From positions 1,054,001 through 1,118,000 of the forward strand of contig NZ_OZ007001.1 of NCBI RefSeq assembly GCF_963931295.1: a stretch of 64,000 bases of DNA, read 5' to 3'. The notes under the pieces were generated by a model that did no database searches, was not told where the DNA came from, and saw only the letters and a list, made by a program, of their open reading frames with translations. Position 1 is the stretch's first letter; every line of letters begins with the position of its first letter. A program made the position numbers and the translations under genes. Shown here piece after piece: positions 9,845 to 21,190 of the stretch. This stretch comes from an uncultured Mailhella sp. (GTDB lineage: Bacteria > Desulfobacterota > Desulfovibrionia > Desulfovibrionales > Desulfovibrionaceae).

Positions 9845-10667
9845 ATAATCTTTACCTCGGGCTATACCTGCCTGACCTTTTATTTTTTGTCAAATAAAAA
9901 ATAGAGACATATGCCAACAAGATACAAAAATTCTGCTTCCCGTAACCTGCGGCTCGCCCTCCATGCGGGCCGTCGTCTTCCCCGCCGCGCGGCAATCTCC
10001 GGACGGTGAAAACGGAAGACGATTTTCCCGGAAGCACTGTGCCGGAACGGCCGGACGCCTCCCGCCCTCTTTCCTTTGCCTCCGCGCATGGCCGCGGCGC
10101 TCCCTCGCCGCACAACAGCACGAGCGCGCGTTCTTCTTTCCTTTGCCTTCGCCCCTGTCTGCCGTGCCCCTGAACGGGAGCGCTGCCGTTTCGGCCTCTC
10201 CCGAGCCCTCCGCAGCGCCCTTCTCCGCCAGACTCGCAACCAGGAAGGAAACTCGCCGTTCGCGGAAAAGGCGTTCTTCTGTATGCACAGTTCCTTGCCG
10301 CACGTTATTTTTTCCCTTTATGCCCTTTGACAAAATCAGGCAATTTTTTGCCACAAATGCATCTTCATCCTCTTGTCGCCCTCATCTATTCTGCAAATCA
10401 GAAAAGAGCGTTTCCACACGGTACCGTACAGCGAGGCCCGCGCCTTCCATCGACGTTCGCTGCCGCGCTTCACGCTTTCATGATTCAAGGGCTGCAAAGC
10501 GAACATGCCGCGTTCTTTCCTGCGGATGACGGCATCGTTTTTTCTCCGCACATGGAATCGCCCCCTGATTCTCTTCGGCAGGCGATGCAAAGCTCTTGTT
10601 CCCGTTTCCAATGCTTCAAAAACCATGGAACCTTCAAACACACTCTCTGCAAGGTAAGGAGCAATGC
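9845..10667. other. Long gene-poor interval
   Basis: About 820 bases separate the metN leader from the FGE-like gene. The left 60 bases are very AT-rich and could hold the metN promoter (TTGACA on the minus strand at 9894-9889). The rest is GC-rich with long but low-complexity frames on both strands. I find no RNA gene or recognisable protein. Confidence 0.5.
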
Positions 10668-11489
10668 ATGAAATTTTTCTTCATCACAGCCCTTTGTCTG
10701 AGCGCCATAATGTCGGCATCCCAGGTTCAGGCCGCAACCGAGCTTGTCCTCATTCAGGGCGGGGACTTTGAAGTGGGAAGTCCGACCTCGGAAAATCGCC
10801 GGGAGAAAGATGAGGTACGCCATCATGTCGTGCTGTCTTCCTTTTACATGGGCAGCCGGGAAGTGACGCAGGAGGAGTACAGGGAACTCATGGGAAACAA
10901 TCCCAGCCGGTTCCAGGGCGATGACCTGCCGGTGGAAAATGTCAGCTGGCACGATGCCGTGGCGTACTGCAACGCCAGAAGCGTTGCCGAAAACCTGACG
11001 CCGGCCTACGTCATCAGCGGCCGTGGAGACGCCAGAACCGTGACGTGGAACCGCAGCGCGAACGGCTACCGGCTCCCGACGGAAGCGGAATGGGAATACG
11101 CCTGCCGGGCGGGGACGAACACGCCTTTTTCCACGGGGGAAAACGTCACGGTCGATCAGGCGAACTATTACGGCACGTATCCTTACGACGGCTATCCCAG
11201 CGGCCGCTACCGCAGCCGTACCATTCCTGCGGGCAGCTTCGCGCCCAACGCCTGGGGACTGTACGACATGCACGGCAACGTCTGGGAATGGTGCTGGGAC
11301 TGGTACGGCGCCTACGGCGATGAGAGCGTCGTCAATCCTGCCGGAGCCGATTCCGGAACCTACCGGGTCAACCGGGGAGGAGGCTGGAATGATTTTGGGC
11401 GTCATCTTCGCTCTGCTTACAGAGCTGCGTATCCGCCGGAAAACAGGACGTTCAATCTCGGATTCCGCCTTGCCCGCAACGCGGACTGA
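10668..11489 (+). CDS. Exported SUMF1/FGE-domain protein
   Basis: The frame is open from 10596, but the ATG at 10668 has a good AAGGAG and begins a 22-residue signal peptide ending QVQA, so I use it (273 aa). The mature part is a formylglycine-generating-enzyme-sulfatase domain, with RLPTEAEWEYACRAG, GNVWEWCWDWYG and a final GGWND...GFRLARN. Many such proteins are not true sulfatase activators; some are lectin-like or modify other partners. No sulfatase is nearby. It precedes a Tat flavodoxin gene in the same direction. Confidence 0.88.
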   Translation: MKFFFITALCLSAIMSASQVQAATELVLIQGGDFEVGSPTSENRREKDEVRHHVVLSSFYMGSREVTQEEYRELMGNNPSRFQGDDLPVENVSWHDAVAYCNARSVAENLTPAYVISGRGDARTVTWNRSANGYRLPTEAEWEYACRAGTNTPFSTGENVTVDQANYYGTYPYDGYPSGRYRSRTIPAGSFAPNAWGLYDMHGNVWEWCWDWYGAYGDESVVNPAGADSGTYRVNRGGGWNDFGRHLRSAYRAAYPPENRTFNLGFRLARNAD

Positions 11490-11559
11490 CGTTCCCCCGG
11501 GCCCGAGCAGCTCGCTTCACGGCATTTGCAGAACAACCGCTGAACCTTTCAGGAGAATT

Positions 11560-12144
11560 ATGATGATTATCTCTTTTTCCCGCCGTCGTTTTCTGACCAT
11601 GTCCGTCATGACTCTCGGCGCTCTCGCCGTCAACGGCCTCTTTCGACCGGCTCATGCCGCGCCTTCCGACACGCTGATTGCGTATTTTTCGTGGTCGGGC
11701 AACACCCGCGGCATCGCACGGCTGCTGCATCAGAAAATCGGCGGAGACCTCGTGGAAATCGAACCGGTCACGCCCTATTCCGAAAACTACAACACCTGTC
11801 TGGACCAGGCAAAACGCGATCAGGAACGCGCGGCAAGGCCGAAACTGAAAACCCGCATCGCCGACATGGCGCGCTACAAGACGGTTTTCCTGGGCTATCC
11901 CAACTGGTGGGCCTCCATTCCCATGCCCATCGCCTCCTTTCTGGAGCAGTACGATTTTTCCGGCAAGACCATCGTCCCCTTCGTAAGCCACGGCGGCGGA
12001 CGTCTGGGGCAGAGCGTCACGGACATTGCCAAGCTCTGCCCGTCCTCCAGAATTCTGGAAGCCCTTTCCGTTCGCTACAGCGGCGGATCTTCGCTCTCCG
12101 ACGACATGGACGCATGGCTGAACGGAACCGGCCTGAAAGCATGA
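11560..12144 (+). CDS. Tat-exported flavodoxin-like protein (1)
   Basis: The ATG at 11560 follows AGGAGAATT and gives 194 residues. The N-terminus carries a twin-arginine signal (SRRRFLT, a hydrophobic stretch, then AHAA). The mature protein starts the flavodoxin fold, with the FMN phosphate loop YFSWSGNTRGIA, the YPNWWASIPMP loop and a conserved VSHGGG turn. It probably carries electrons or reduces quinones in the periplasm. A paralogue lies at 15056-15676 in the same cluster. Confidence 0.9.
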   Translation: MMIISFSRRRFLTMSVMTLGALAVNGLFRPAHAAPSDTLIAYFSWSGNTRGIARLLHQKIGGDLVEIEPVTPYSENYNTCLDQAKRDQERAARPKLKTRIADMARYKTVFLGYPNWWASIPMPIASFLEQYDFSGKTIVPFVSHGGGRLGQSVTDIAKLCPSSRILEALSVRYSGGSSLSDDMDAWLNGTGLKA

Positions 12145-12382
12145 TCCGCAAGGATGATGATTCCCCCGGTCTTTGCACCATGTTTCAGAAGCATTGCCAT
12201 GAGCGTTTCACGCGAAATTTCGTCAACGAAAGCCTTCTGCCTGTCGGAGCCGCAGCCGCCGGACCTGTCCCCGTCGCCGGATCTTCTGAACAAGCCAAAG
12301 TTTATTTCCGCAACGACCTCGGCATGGAGCTCGGCATGGGCAGCGATCAGTATGAACTTATCAGCGCATAAAGGAACAACTC

Positions 12383-13540
12383 ATGAAAAACTTTGAATTC
12401 TGCGTAACTACCGATATTTTGTTCGGTGCGGGACAGGAAAGCCAGCTTCCCGAAAAATTGAAAGCCTACGGCAGAAAAATTCTTCTGACCTATGGCGGCG
12501 GCAGTATCAAGAAAACCGGGCTTTATGACAGACTGAAGGCTTTGCTGAACGACTTTGAAATATTCGAGCTTGGCGGTATAGCTCCCAACCCGAAAATTGA
12601 AAGCGTCCGCGAAGGCGCCGCCATCTGCAAAAAGGAAGGCATCGACATGATCCTGGCCGTGGGCGGCGGAAGCACCATCGACTGTTCCAAGGCCATTGCC
12701 GCAGCGGCATGCCATGACGGCGACGCTTGGGATCTTCTGCTGGACATGAACAACTTGACCCGAGCTCTTCCCGTGGCCGTCGTGCTGACCATTGCCGCCA
12801 CAGGCAGCGAAATGGACGCCGTCGCCGTTATCTCCAACGACGAGACCGGGGAAAAACTGCCGTTCTTCTCCCCGCTGCTTCTGCCCAAAGTGGCTGTGCT
12901 CAATCCGGAAAACACCTATACCGTTCCCCCCTTCCAGACGGCCTCCGGCGCCGCGGACATCATGTCGCACGTGATCGAAAACTATTTCGACCGCGAACCG
13001 GCCCTTGTGCCCGACGCCATCAATGAAGGACTTCTGCGGACCGTCATCGCCTGCGCTCCCCTCGCCCTGGAGCAGCCATCCAACTACGAGGCAAGGGCGC
13101 AGCTCATGTGGGCCAGCACGCTGGCGCTGAACGGTCTGGGCTCCGCCGGAAAAAACTTTGCCTGGAGCTGCCACTACATCGAGCACGAGCTCAGCGCCCT
13201 CTACGACATCACCCACGGAGCCGGGCTCGCCGTTCTGACGCCGAAGTGGATGCGCTACATTCTTTCCGACGACACGGTGGACAAGTTCTGCGACTACGCC
13301 GCCAATGTCTGGGGATTCCGCAGAGAAGAAGACAAATATGCACTGGCCAACCGCGGCATCGACGCCACGGAGGCGTTCTTCAAGAGCATCGGCCTGCCCT
13401 CCACACTGACGGAATTCGGCATAGACGACGCCATGTTCGAGACGATGGCCGAAAAGGCCGTCCGCATCGGCTCTCTGAGCAATGCCTACGTGCCGCTGGA
13501 TGAACGGGACGTCGTCCGGATTCTGCGCATGAGCCTGTAA
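12383..13540 (+). CDS. Iron-containing alcohol dehydrogenase, YqhD/BDH-like
   Basis: The 385-residue protein has the group III alcohol dehydrogenase fold: LLTYGGGSIKKTG and VGGGSTIDCSKAIA for nucleotide binding, and metal-ligand segments around ASGAADIMSHVIENYF and LYDITHGAGLAVL. It resembles E. coli YqhD, an NADPH-dependent reductase of short aldehydes. In E. coli, yqhD is controlled by the AraC-type regulator YqhC; here an AraC regulator and an aldo/keto reductase gene lie in the same cluster, supporting a role in aldehyde detoxification. The 238 bases upstream hold no convincing gene. Confidence 0.93.
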   Translation: MKNFEFCVTTDILFGAGQESQLPEKLKAYGRKILLTYGGGSIKKTGLYDRLKALLNDFEIFELGGIAPNPKIESVREGAAICKKEGIDMILAVGGGSTIDCSKAIAAAACHDGDAWDLLLDMNNLTRALPVAVVLTIAATGSEMDAVAVISNDETGEKLPFFSPLLLPKVAVLNPENTYTVPPFQTASGAADIMSHVIENYFDREPALVPDAINEGLLRTVIACAPLALEQPSNYEARAQLMWASTLALNGLGSAGKNFAWSCHYIEHELSALYDITHGAGLAVLTPKWMRYILSDDTVDKFCDYAANVWGFRREEDKYALANRGIDATEAFFKSIGLPSTLTEFGIDDAMFETMAEKAVRIGSLSNAYVPLDERDVVRILRMSL

Positions 13541-13614
13541 CGCAAACCAGATCACGCGAAAAAGCACACCATCTTTCCAGCACAACAGCATCACTCCACA
13601 ACCGGAGGAAACGC

Positions 13615-14580
13615 ATGGGCTTCATGACCGACACCCATTATTACGAAGGAACAAAGACGACCTTCCTCAAAACCGGGCTGCGCGTCGCCGCTCTGGTCTT
13701 CCATCCCGAAGGCTTTGACGAGAACGCAAGCTATCCCGCCGTGGTGGTCACGCATCCCGGCGGCGGCGTCAAGGAACAGGTGGCCTCGCTGTATGCCTGG
13801 AATCTTTCCCAAAAAGGCTACGTGACCATTGCCTTTGACGCTTCCCATCATGGAGAAAGCGAGGGCATGCCGCGTTACCTGGAAGATCCGGCCTCCCGCG
13901 TGGAAGACATCCGCGCCGCGGTGGACTATCTGACGACGCTCCCCTTCGTGGACAGAGAACGCATCGGAGCCGTGGGCATATGCGCAGGCGGCGGTTATAC
14001 CATGAGCGCCGTTCAGACGGACATCCGCATCAAGGCCGCCGCCGGCATCAGCTCCTGGAATACCGGCGACTGGGTCAGGGACGGTTTTCCGCCCCGGGGG
14101 AAGAACAGCGCCCTGCTCAGCTCCCTGAAAACGGCGGCGGAACAAAGAACAAGGGAAGCCAACGGCGAAGAGCCCCTGTACGTCGGCTATGTGCCCAACT
14201 CTCCGGAGGAAATCGACGAACATACGCCCGTCATCATGAAGGAGGCCTCCGAATATTACAGAACCGAACGCTGCGCCTACCCCACGTCCGTCAACAAAAT
14301 GGCCGTGCAAAGCCTCGACAGACTGGCCGCGTTCGACGCCTTCCAATACCTCGACACCGTTTCGCCCCGCCCCATTCTTCTGATCGTGGGCAGCCTCGCC
14401 GACACCAAACATTTCAGCGAAGACGCCTACAGCAGAGCCAAGGAGCCCAGAGAACTCTTTGTCGTTGACGGCGCGACGCATATCGATCTGTACGATGTGC
14501 CGAAGTTTGTCGAGCAGGCCGTCAGCAAACTCACGTCATTTTTTGACAAAAACTTGAAAAACATGCGGGTCATGCCATGA
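13615..14580 (+). CDS. Alpha/beta hydrolase, dienelactone-hydrolase-like
   Basis: The 321-residue protein has an oxyanion region HPGGGVKEQ, a nucleophile elbow GICAGGGYT with cysteine instead of serine (as in dienelactone hydrolase), an acid in the GSLADT region and a histidine in GATHIDLYD. It is related to the YcjY-like group of uncharacterised hydrolases often found beside flavodoxins and AraC regulators. The start has GGAGGAAACGC before the ATG. Its end overlaps the next gene by 4 bases. Confidence 0.87.
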   Translation: MGFMTDTHYYEGTKTTFLKTGLRVAALVFHPEGFDENASYPAVVVTHPGGGVKEQVASLYAWNLSQKGYVTIAFDASHHGESEGMPRYLEDPASRVEDIRAAVDYLTTLPFVDRERIGAVGICAGGGYTMSAVQTDIRIKAAAGISSWNTGDWVRDGFPPRGKNSALLSSLKTAAEQRTREANGEEPLYVGYVPNSPEEIDEHTPVIMKEASEYYRTERCAYPTSVNKMAVQSLDRLAAFDAFQYLDTVSPRPILLIVGSLADTKHFSEDAYSRAKEPRELFVVDGATHIDLYDVPKFVEQAVSKLTSFFDKNLKNMRVMP

Positions 14581-15032
14581 AAAAAAGTATTCTTCTCCTG
14601 AGCTGCTCCCTGCTGTGCCTGGGATTGTCGACCATCTGCACGGCGGAAGAAACGCAGGCGAAAAAAATAAGGATGCTGTTTGCCGGAGAGCAGGCCGTCG
14701 TCGAGCTGGACGATCATCCTGCTGTGCGGGATCTGCTTTCCAGGCTGCCCATGACCGTGACGTTTGAAGACTACAGCGGCATGGAAAAAATCAGCTACCT
14801 TTCCGAAAAGCTGAACACGGAAAGCTCTCCTTCAAGCTGCGATCCTTCAGTGGGAACGTTTGCCTACTATGCGCCGTGGGGCAATCTTTCCGTATTCTAC
14901 CGGGACTTCAGGCATTCCGAAGGGCTTGTGCCGCTGGGACGCGTAGTGTCCGGCATGGACGGCCTTGCCCGAATGCAGGGAGACGTTTCCGTACGTCTGG
15001 AAATTGACGAACAGCCAAGCTCCCCCCGATAA
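14577..15032 (+). CDS. Exported cyclophilin-like fold protein
   Basis: This 151-residue protein has a signal peptide ending CTAEE. The mature part, with MLFAGEQAVVELDDHPAVRDLL, then FAYYAPWGNLSVFYRDF and GLVPLGRV, matches the small cyclophilin-like (DUF-type) proteins common in flavodoxin/AraC clusters. It overlaps the hydrolase gene by 4 bases (ATGA) and is therefore translationally coupled. Activity is unknown. Confidence 0.82.
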   Translation: MKKSILLLSCSLLCLGLSTICTAEETQAKKIRMLFAGEQAVVELDDHPAVRDLLSRLPMTVTFEDYSGMEKISYLSEKLNTESSPSSCDPSVGTFAYYAPWGNLSVFYRDFRHSEGLVPLGRVVSGMDGLARMQGDVSVRLEIDEQPSSPR

Positions 15033-15055
15033 CCCGCAAGGCAAAGGCCCTTGAC

Positions 15056-15676
15056 ATGAAGCAGGCAACCAAACACTTCCATCTTCTTTCCAGACGCAAC
15101 TTCCTGAAATACGCCTCCGCAGGAATGATGACCCTTTGCGCCGCACCTTCGCTTTTTCAGGCATCCTCCGCATCGGCAGCAGAAAAACAAGGAGAAAACA
15201 TGCTTATTCTGTATTTCTCGCATTCCGGCAATACCCGCACCCTTGCCGAATACATCCACAGCAAAATCGGCGGGGACATGCTGGAACTTAAAACCGTCAG
15301 TCCTTATCCTTCCGACTACGACGCCGTCGTGGATCAGGCGCAGCAGGAACAGCGGCGGAATGCCAGACCGGACATCAGCACCGGCATCCCGAATCTTGAA
15401 GCATACGACACCGTCTTCATCGGCTATCCAAACTGGTGGGGAACCCTGCCCATGCCGTTCTTCACCCTGCTTGAACGCCAGCCGCTCGGCCGCAAAACCA
15501 TCGTCCCCTTCTGCACGCATGAGGGAAGCCGCTTCGGACGCAGCGAACGGGATCTTCAACGGCTTTGCCCCGAGGCCCGGATGCTGGAAGGCTTTGAAGT
15601 GCGCGGATCAAGAGTCGGACAGGCGCGGGCGGACGTGGACGCATGGCTGCGCAGACTGGGATTTCTCGCCGGATAA
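15056..15676 (+). CDS. Tat-exported flavodoxin-like protein (2)
   Basis: The 206-residue protein has a twin-arginine signal (LSRRNFLKYASAG), a mature N-terminus near ASAAEK, and a flavodoxin domain starting ILYFSHSGNTRTLAEY with the YPNWWGTLPMP loop. It is a paralogue of the protein at 11560 and begins 23 bases after the cyclophilin-like gene. Two exported flavodoxins in one cluster suggest a periplasmic redox pathway. Confidence 0.9.
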   Translation: MKQATKHFHLLSRRNFLKYASAGMMTLCAAPSLFQASSASAAEKQGENMLILYFSHSGNTRTLAEYIHSKIGGDMLELKTVSPYPSDYDAVVDQAQQEQRRNARPDISTGIPNLEAYDTVFIGYPNWWGTLPMPFFTLLERQPLGRKTIVPFCTHEGSRFGRSERDLQRLCPEARMLEGFEVRGSRVGQARADVDAWLRRLGFLAG

Positions 15677-15730
15677 CAAATCGCCGTCATAAAAACGTGC
15701 GGAGCCTTCTCTCCGCTCCGCGCACCCGAC

Positions 15731-15767
15731 AAAGGCCTGTCTGAACATCGTTCAGGCAGACCTTTGT
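15731..15767 (+). terminator. Hairpin terminator after the flavodoxin (2) gene
   Basis: AAAGGCCTGTCTGAAC and GTTCAGGCAGACCTTT form a long stem with one mismatch. The following T run is short. Confidence 0.6.
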
Positions 15768-15833
15768 ATCATGCCTGCGGCGCGGCGACCGCGTATTTCG
15801 CCCGAACGCCGATACGGCTTGAAATCTCGTCAC

Positions 15834-15868
15834 AAAAAAAAGAGAGGAGCCGTCTTCCACGACTCCTC
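15834..15868 (-). terminator. Terminator of the AraC-family regulator
   Basis: On the minus strand, GAGGAGTCGT pairs with ACGGCTCCTC and is followed by eight T residues. It lies 45 bases past the regulator's stop codon. Confidence 0.85.
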
Positions 15869-15912
15869 CGCCTCCCGAAAACATTTCGCTCGTCTCCGGA
15901 ATCCGCCCGCTG

Positions 15913-16827
15913 TCATCCCGCAAAGCTGCGCCGAAGCGTGATGTCGCGATGCGGCGGCTCGCCGAACATGCGCTTATATTCCCTGTTGAACTGCGTCACG
16001 CTCTCATAGCCCACGGCCAGCGCGGCAGCGGCGGCCCGCTCGTTCTCCACAAGCATGAGCCTCTGCGCTTCATAGAGCCGCAGCTGCTTATGGTACTGCA
16101 ACGGGCTGAAACCCGTAATACTTTTAAAATGACGATGCAGGCTCGATATGGACATGCTGACCTGCTTTGCCAGGGCATCCATACGCAACGGACCGGCAAT
16201 ATTCTTTTTCATGATGGAAATGGCCTGCACTATCTGACTGTCCTGCGAACCGCTGGTGTACAGGCCCTGCAACGTGCTTCCCTGCGGACCGATAAGCAAG
16301 AGATAATGAAGCTCCCGCATGATGATGGGCGCACGCACGGCTATCTGTTTCGGCTTGTCCAGAAGTTCTGCCAGCCTGAGCAGCGCCTCCAGAAAATCCG
16401 GTTCGGCATCGGCCACGGAAACGCCCAGTCCGGCATGAAAGGCGGGCCTCTCTTCCGGGTCCATTTCCGAGATCAACTCGGTGAATATTTTTTTATCCAG
16501 ATAAAAAAACAAGGAAAGAAACGGCGTTTCCGAACTCGGGTCAACAGCGTAGGAGATGCTCGGCATATCCACCGCGGAAACAAGACACTGATTTTCACGA
16601 AGCACATATTCCTGCATGCCTATGGTGGACTGCTTGCTGCCCTGAACCACAACGGAAGCCAGAGGTTTTTCAAAGCAGCGTTCCGAACTGTTGGTCTCGT
16701 CCCGGCGCACCAGCGTCAGCCCTTTGACTGCGGACGGCCGCGCATCCGGCGTCTCCATGTGTCGCAGAATCACCTCTCTCAGCTTCCGATTAATCCTCGC
16801 AACGCGTTCCTGTCTGTCGCTGTCCAT
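15913..16827 (-). CDS. AraC-family transcriptional regulator, YqhC-like
   Basis: The frame opens at 16860, but the ATG at 16827 has AAGGAG at the right spacing, giving 304 residues. The N-terminal half is an AraC_N-type sensor domain (about residues 30-190, including the CFEKPLASVVVQGSKQ segment). The C-terminus has two helix-turn-helix motifs, MDALAKQVSMSISSLHRHF and AALAVGYESVTQFNREYKR. It faces away from the SGNH-cupin gene and sits in the middle of the redox cluster, so it probably controls it in response to an aldehyde or similar signal, as YqhC does in E. coli. Confidence 0.92.
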   Translation of the reverse strand: MDSDRQERVARINRKLREVILRHMETPDARPSAVKGLTLVRRDETNSSERCFEKPLASVVVQGSKQSTIGMQEYVLRENQCLVSAVDMPSISYAVDPSSETPFLSLFFYLDKKIFTELISEMDPEERPAFHAGLGVSVADAEPDFLEALLRLAELLDKPKQIAVRAPIIMRELHYLLLIGPQGSTLQGLYTSGSQDSQIVQAISIMKKNIAGPLRMDALAKQVSMSISSLHRHFKSITGFSPLQYHKQLRLYEAQRLMLVENERAAAAALAVGYESVTQFNREYKRMFGEPPHRDITLRRSFAG

Positions 16828-17013
16828 AGGGCATCTCCTTGTCGGCTGTTGTTCTTTCAAGAGAGAATTACGCTCTTTCTATCATACCTTGGTGCTTGTG
16901 AGAAGGCGGTGACAAAAAAAGGCAACTTTTTGATAAAAAATGCTCTTTTGAGAACAAGATGCGGCCAATATATCCAAAGATAAGGAATAAAGATCACGAC
17001 AAGAGGAGGACTC

Positions 17014-18189
17014 ATGAAAAAGACGATATTCATCACCGCACTGTGCTGCCTGCTCATGACGATTTTTGCCGCCGCGTCAGGAGCGGCGGAGAACAAAAAA
17101 CGCATCATGGTCTTCGGCGACTCCAATACCTTCGGCTACGTTGAAGACGCTCAGGCCGTCGTCGGCCGACTGCCCCTCGATACGGCCTGGCCCGGCAGAA
17201 TGGCCGCGCTGCTCGGTTCCGATTATGAGGTGGTGGTGGAAGGTCTTTCCGGCCGCACCACGCGCATCGACAGCCCGGAACGCTCCGGCACCGGCGTCAT
17301 TCCCGGAGCGGGCATGAACGGAGCCGCCTATCTGCCGGCGGCGCTCTCCTCCCACATGCCTCTCGACATGGTCGTCATCATGCTGGGCACGAACGATTTC
17401 CGCAAGGATCGCAACCAGAGCGCCTCGGACATCGCGGCCAGCCTGACGGAACTTATTTCCATCGTCAAAAAGGGAGAGTGGCAGCAGCGGACGAAGTTCC
17501 CGGCTCCTCAGGTGCTGATCGTCTGTCCTCCCAAGCTCAATCTGACCTCGAGTCCCTACGCCGATTTCTTTGAAGGTTCTCTCGCCAAAAGCGAGGCTCT
17601 GCCCGGCATTCTTCAGCCCATGGCGGAATCGGCGGGCGCACTCTTCCTTGACGCCTCCACCGTCGTGCCCTTTGCTCAGGGCCCCGATCAAATTCATCTT
17701 ACGCCGGAAAACCACGCCGCTCTCGCCGAAGCCGTCACCAAAGAAGTGAAGAAGGCCTTCGGCGACGCCAGAGACAACGCCGAAACGGCCGTTTCCGGCG
17801 TGTTCGAGCGCGGCGGAGCCAACACCGCCTATGCCCGCTATTTTGTCGGCAACAGCTATCTGAACATGCTCTCCACGGAAGGCGTCGCCATCGGCAACGT
17901 GACCTTTGAACCCGGATGCCGCAACAACTGGCATACGCATCAGGCCACCAGAGGCGGCGGACAGATTCTGCTCTGCACTGCCGGACGCGGCTGGTATCAG
18001 GAATGGGGCAAGGAAGCCCGCGAGCTCAATCCCGGCGACGTAGTTCACATTCCCGCGGGCGTCAAGCACTGGCACGGCGCGGCAAAAGACAGCTGGTTCG
18101 TGCATATCGCCGTGGAAGTGCCGGGCGAAAACACCAGGAGCGACTGGCATGAACCCGTGAGCGACGAAGACTACAACAAGCTGCCCTGA
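17014..18189 (+). CDS. SGNH/GDSL hydrolase fused to a cupin domain, exported
   Basis: The 391-residue protein starts after AGGAGGACTC and has a signal peptide ending near SGAAE. Residues about 30-250 form an SGNH hydrolase with GDSN (35-38), GTND (about 127) and the DxxH acid-base pair in DQIHLTPENH (about 225). Residues about 265-385 form a cupin with NNWHTHQ and VKHWHGA metal-ligand histidines, like carboxymuconolactone decarboxylase-associated cupins. The two domains are normally separate proteins. The fusion suggests ester cleavage coupled to binding or modification of the product in the periplasm. Confidence 0.88.
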   Translation: MKKTIFITALCCLLMTIFAAASGAAENKKRIMVFGDSNTFGYVEDAQAVVGRLPLDTAWPGRMAALLGSDYEVVVEGLSGRTTRIDSPERSGTGVIPGAGMNGAAYLPAALSSHMPLDMVVIMLGTNDFRKDRNQSASDIAASLTELISIVKKGEWQQRTKFPAPQVLIVCPPKLNLTSSPYADFFEGSLAKSEALPGILQPMAESAGALFLDASTVVPFAQGPDQIHLTPENHAALAEAVTKEVKKAFGDARDNAETAVSGVFERGGANTAYARYFVGNSYLNMLSTEGVAIGNVTFEPGCRNNWHTHQATRGGGQILLCTAGRGWYQEWGKEARELNPGDVVHIPAGVKHWHGAAKDSWFVHIAVEVPGENTRSDWHEPVSDEDYNKLP

Positions 18190-18237
18190 ACACTCCGGAA
18201 ACAATGCATCTCTTCCATGCCGCGCAGGTGACTCTGT

Positions 18238-18972
18238 ATGAACAACCTTCATTCTCTTCAAAAAACGCCGATCCCCTCTGAAAACAAGGCAGAACGCACG
18301 GCAGACGGGGCGGGCGTCGTCATAACCCGACGCTTCATGCTGAAAGTATTAAGCGGCTCTCTGGCCCTTGCTCTGACTCCCGCGACCATCGCCTCCGCCG
18401 CCGATCTGCTTCTCACCGACAACAAAGGAAATCCCATGAAAATCGTCATGCTTACCGGAAGCCCTCATCGTCAGGGCACCTCTGCTCTTCTGGCCGACGA
18501 GTTCATCGCCGGCGCTTCGTCCAAAGGGCACACCGTCGTCCGCTTCGACACCGCCTTTGAAAAAGTCGGCCCCTGCCGGGCCTGCTACTACTGCAGCGAA
18601 CATAACGGCGAATGCATTCAGCAGGACGCCATGCAGAAAATTCTTCCCGAAGTGCTCTCCGCAGACATGCTCGTGCTGGTTACGCCGCTCTATTACTACA
18701 ACATGACCGCGCAGTTGAAGACGGTCATAGACCGCATGATGCCCCGACGCGAAGAGCTGAGAAAACATCGCATGAAAACGGCCATGCTGGTCACCTGCGG
18801 CAGCAATACGGACTGGAACATGGATGCCGTCATGGCGCAGTATAAAGTCCTCCAGCAGTATCTTCCCTGGGAAGATCAGGGCGTGGTGCTGGCCAGGCAT
18901 GTTTTTGCCCGCAAGGATATCGAAGGCACGGCCTATCCTGCTGCGGCAAGAGCCCTCGGTGCCAGCCTGTAA
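18238..18972 (+). CDS. Flavodoxin-fold NAD(P)H-dependent oxidoreductase with Tat-like leader
   Basis: The 244-residue protein has an unusually long leader with ITRRFMLKVLSGSLALAL, resembling a twin-arginine signal, ending near ASAADLL. The rest is an iron-sulfur-flavoprotein/NADPH-FMN reductase type domain: MLTGSPHRQGTSALLADEF, the CRACYYCSEHNGEC cysteine region and the TPLYYYNMTAQLK loop. An internal ATG at 18436 could yield a cytoplasmic form without leader. The tautomerase gene follows. Confidence 0.85.
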   Translation: MNNLHSLQKTPIPSENKAERTADGAGVVITRRFMLKVLSGSLALALTPATIASAADLLLTDNKGNPMKIVMLTGSPHRQGTSALLADEFIAGASSKGHTVVRFDTAFEKVGPCRACYYCSEHNGECIQQDAMQKILPEVLSADMLVLVTPLYYYNMTAQLKTVIDRMMPRREELRKHRMKTAMLVTCGSNTDWNMDAVMAQYKVLQQYLPWEDQGVVLARHVFARKDIEGTAYPAAARALGASL

Positions 18973-19006
18973 TTCCTTATTCTTTCTCGACTTCCGGAGA
19001 AAACAT

Positions 19007-19198
19007 ATGCCCGTCATCACGCTTGAAGCCGCGTCCTTGAACAAGGATCAGAAGAAACAGCTGGTCGAGGAATTCACAAAATCCGCGGCACGCATCATGA
19101 ACATGCCCAAAGCCTCCTTCTATGTCTTCCTCAAAGAAAACCTCCCGGACAATGTAGGCGTCGGCGGCGTCCTTCTTTCCGAGAAAAAACATTCCTGA
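19007..19198 (+). CDS. 4-oxalocrotonate tautomerase-like protein
   Basis: The ATG at 19007 follows CGGAGAAAACAT and gives 63 residues. The protein begins M-P-V-I, so removal of the first residue exposes the catalytic Pro1 of the tautomerase superfamily. The KASFYVFLKE segment is typical. It lies in the redox cluster between two oxidoreductase-type genes. Confidence 0.88.
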   Translation: MPVITLEAASLNKDQKKQLVEEFTKSAARIMNMPKASFYVFLKENLPDNVGVGGVLLSEKKHS

Positions 19199-19286
19199 TT
19201 CCCCTCCGTTGCGGAAAACGCCTTTCCGCAACCGGGCAAACCTGCGGAACGAATCACGGCGATCCGTTCCGCCGCGAGGATTTCTT

Positions 19287-21111
<1,825 letters not shown>

Positions 21112-21141
21112 CAGCCTCAACATATTAAAATCATATTGTTT

Positions 21142-21181
21142 ACGGCGCAGCATCCGCAAAGGACGCTGCGCCGTGTTTTTC
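21142..21181 (+). terminator. Rho-independent terminator after the aldo/keto reductase
   Basis: ACGGCGCAGC and GCTGCGCCGT form a perfect 10-base-pair stem followed by GTTTTTC. It marks the end of the chromosomal block on the left. Confidence 0.93.
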
Positions 21182-21190
21182 TGAGAGGAT

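Noticed and set aside
9890..10529. Genes in the interval after metN
   Set aside because: Translations are Arg/Ser/Ala-rich on both strands without motifs.
10485..11405. Minus-strand protein opposite the FGE-like gene
   Set aside because: It is a shadow of the plus-strand gene, which has a signal peptide and family motifs.
12141..12371. Small gene between flavodoxin (1) and alcohol dehydrogenase
   Set aside because: The frame has no recognisable motif and no good ribosome site.
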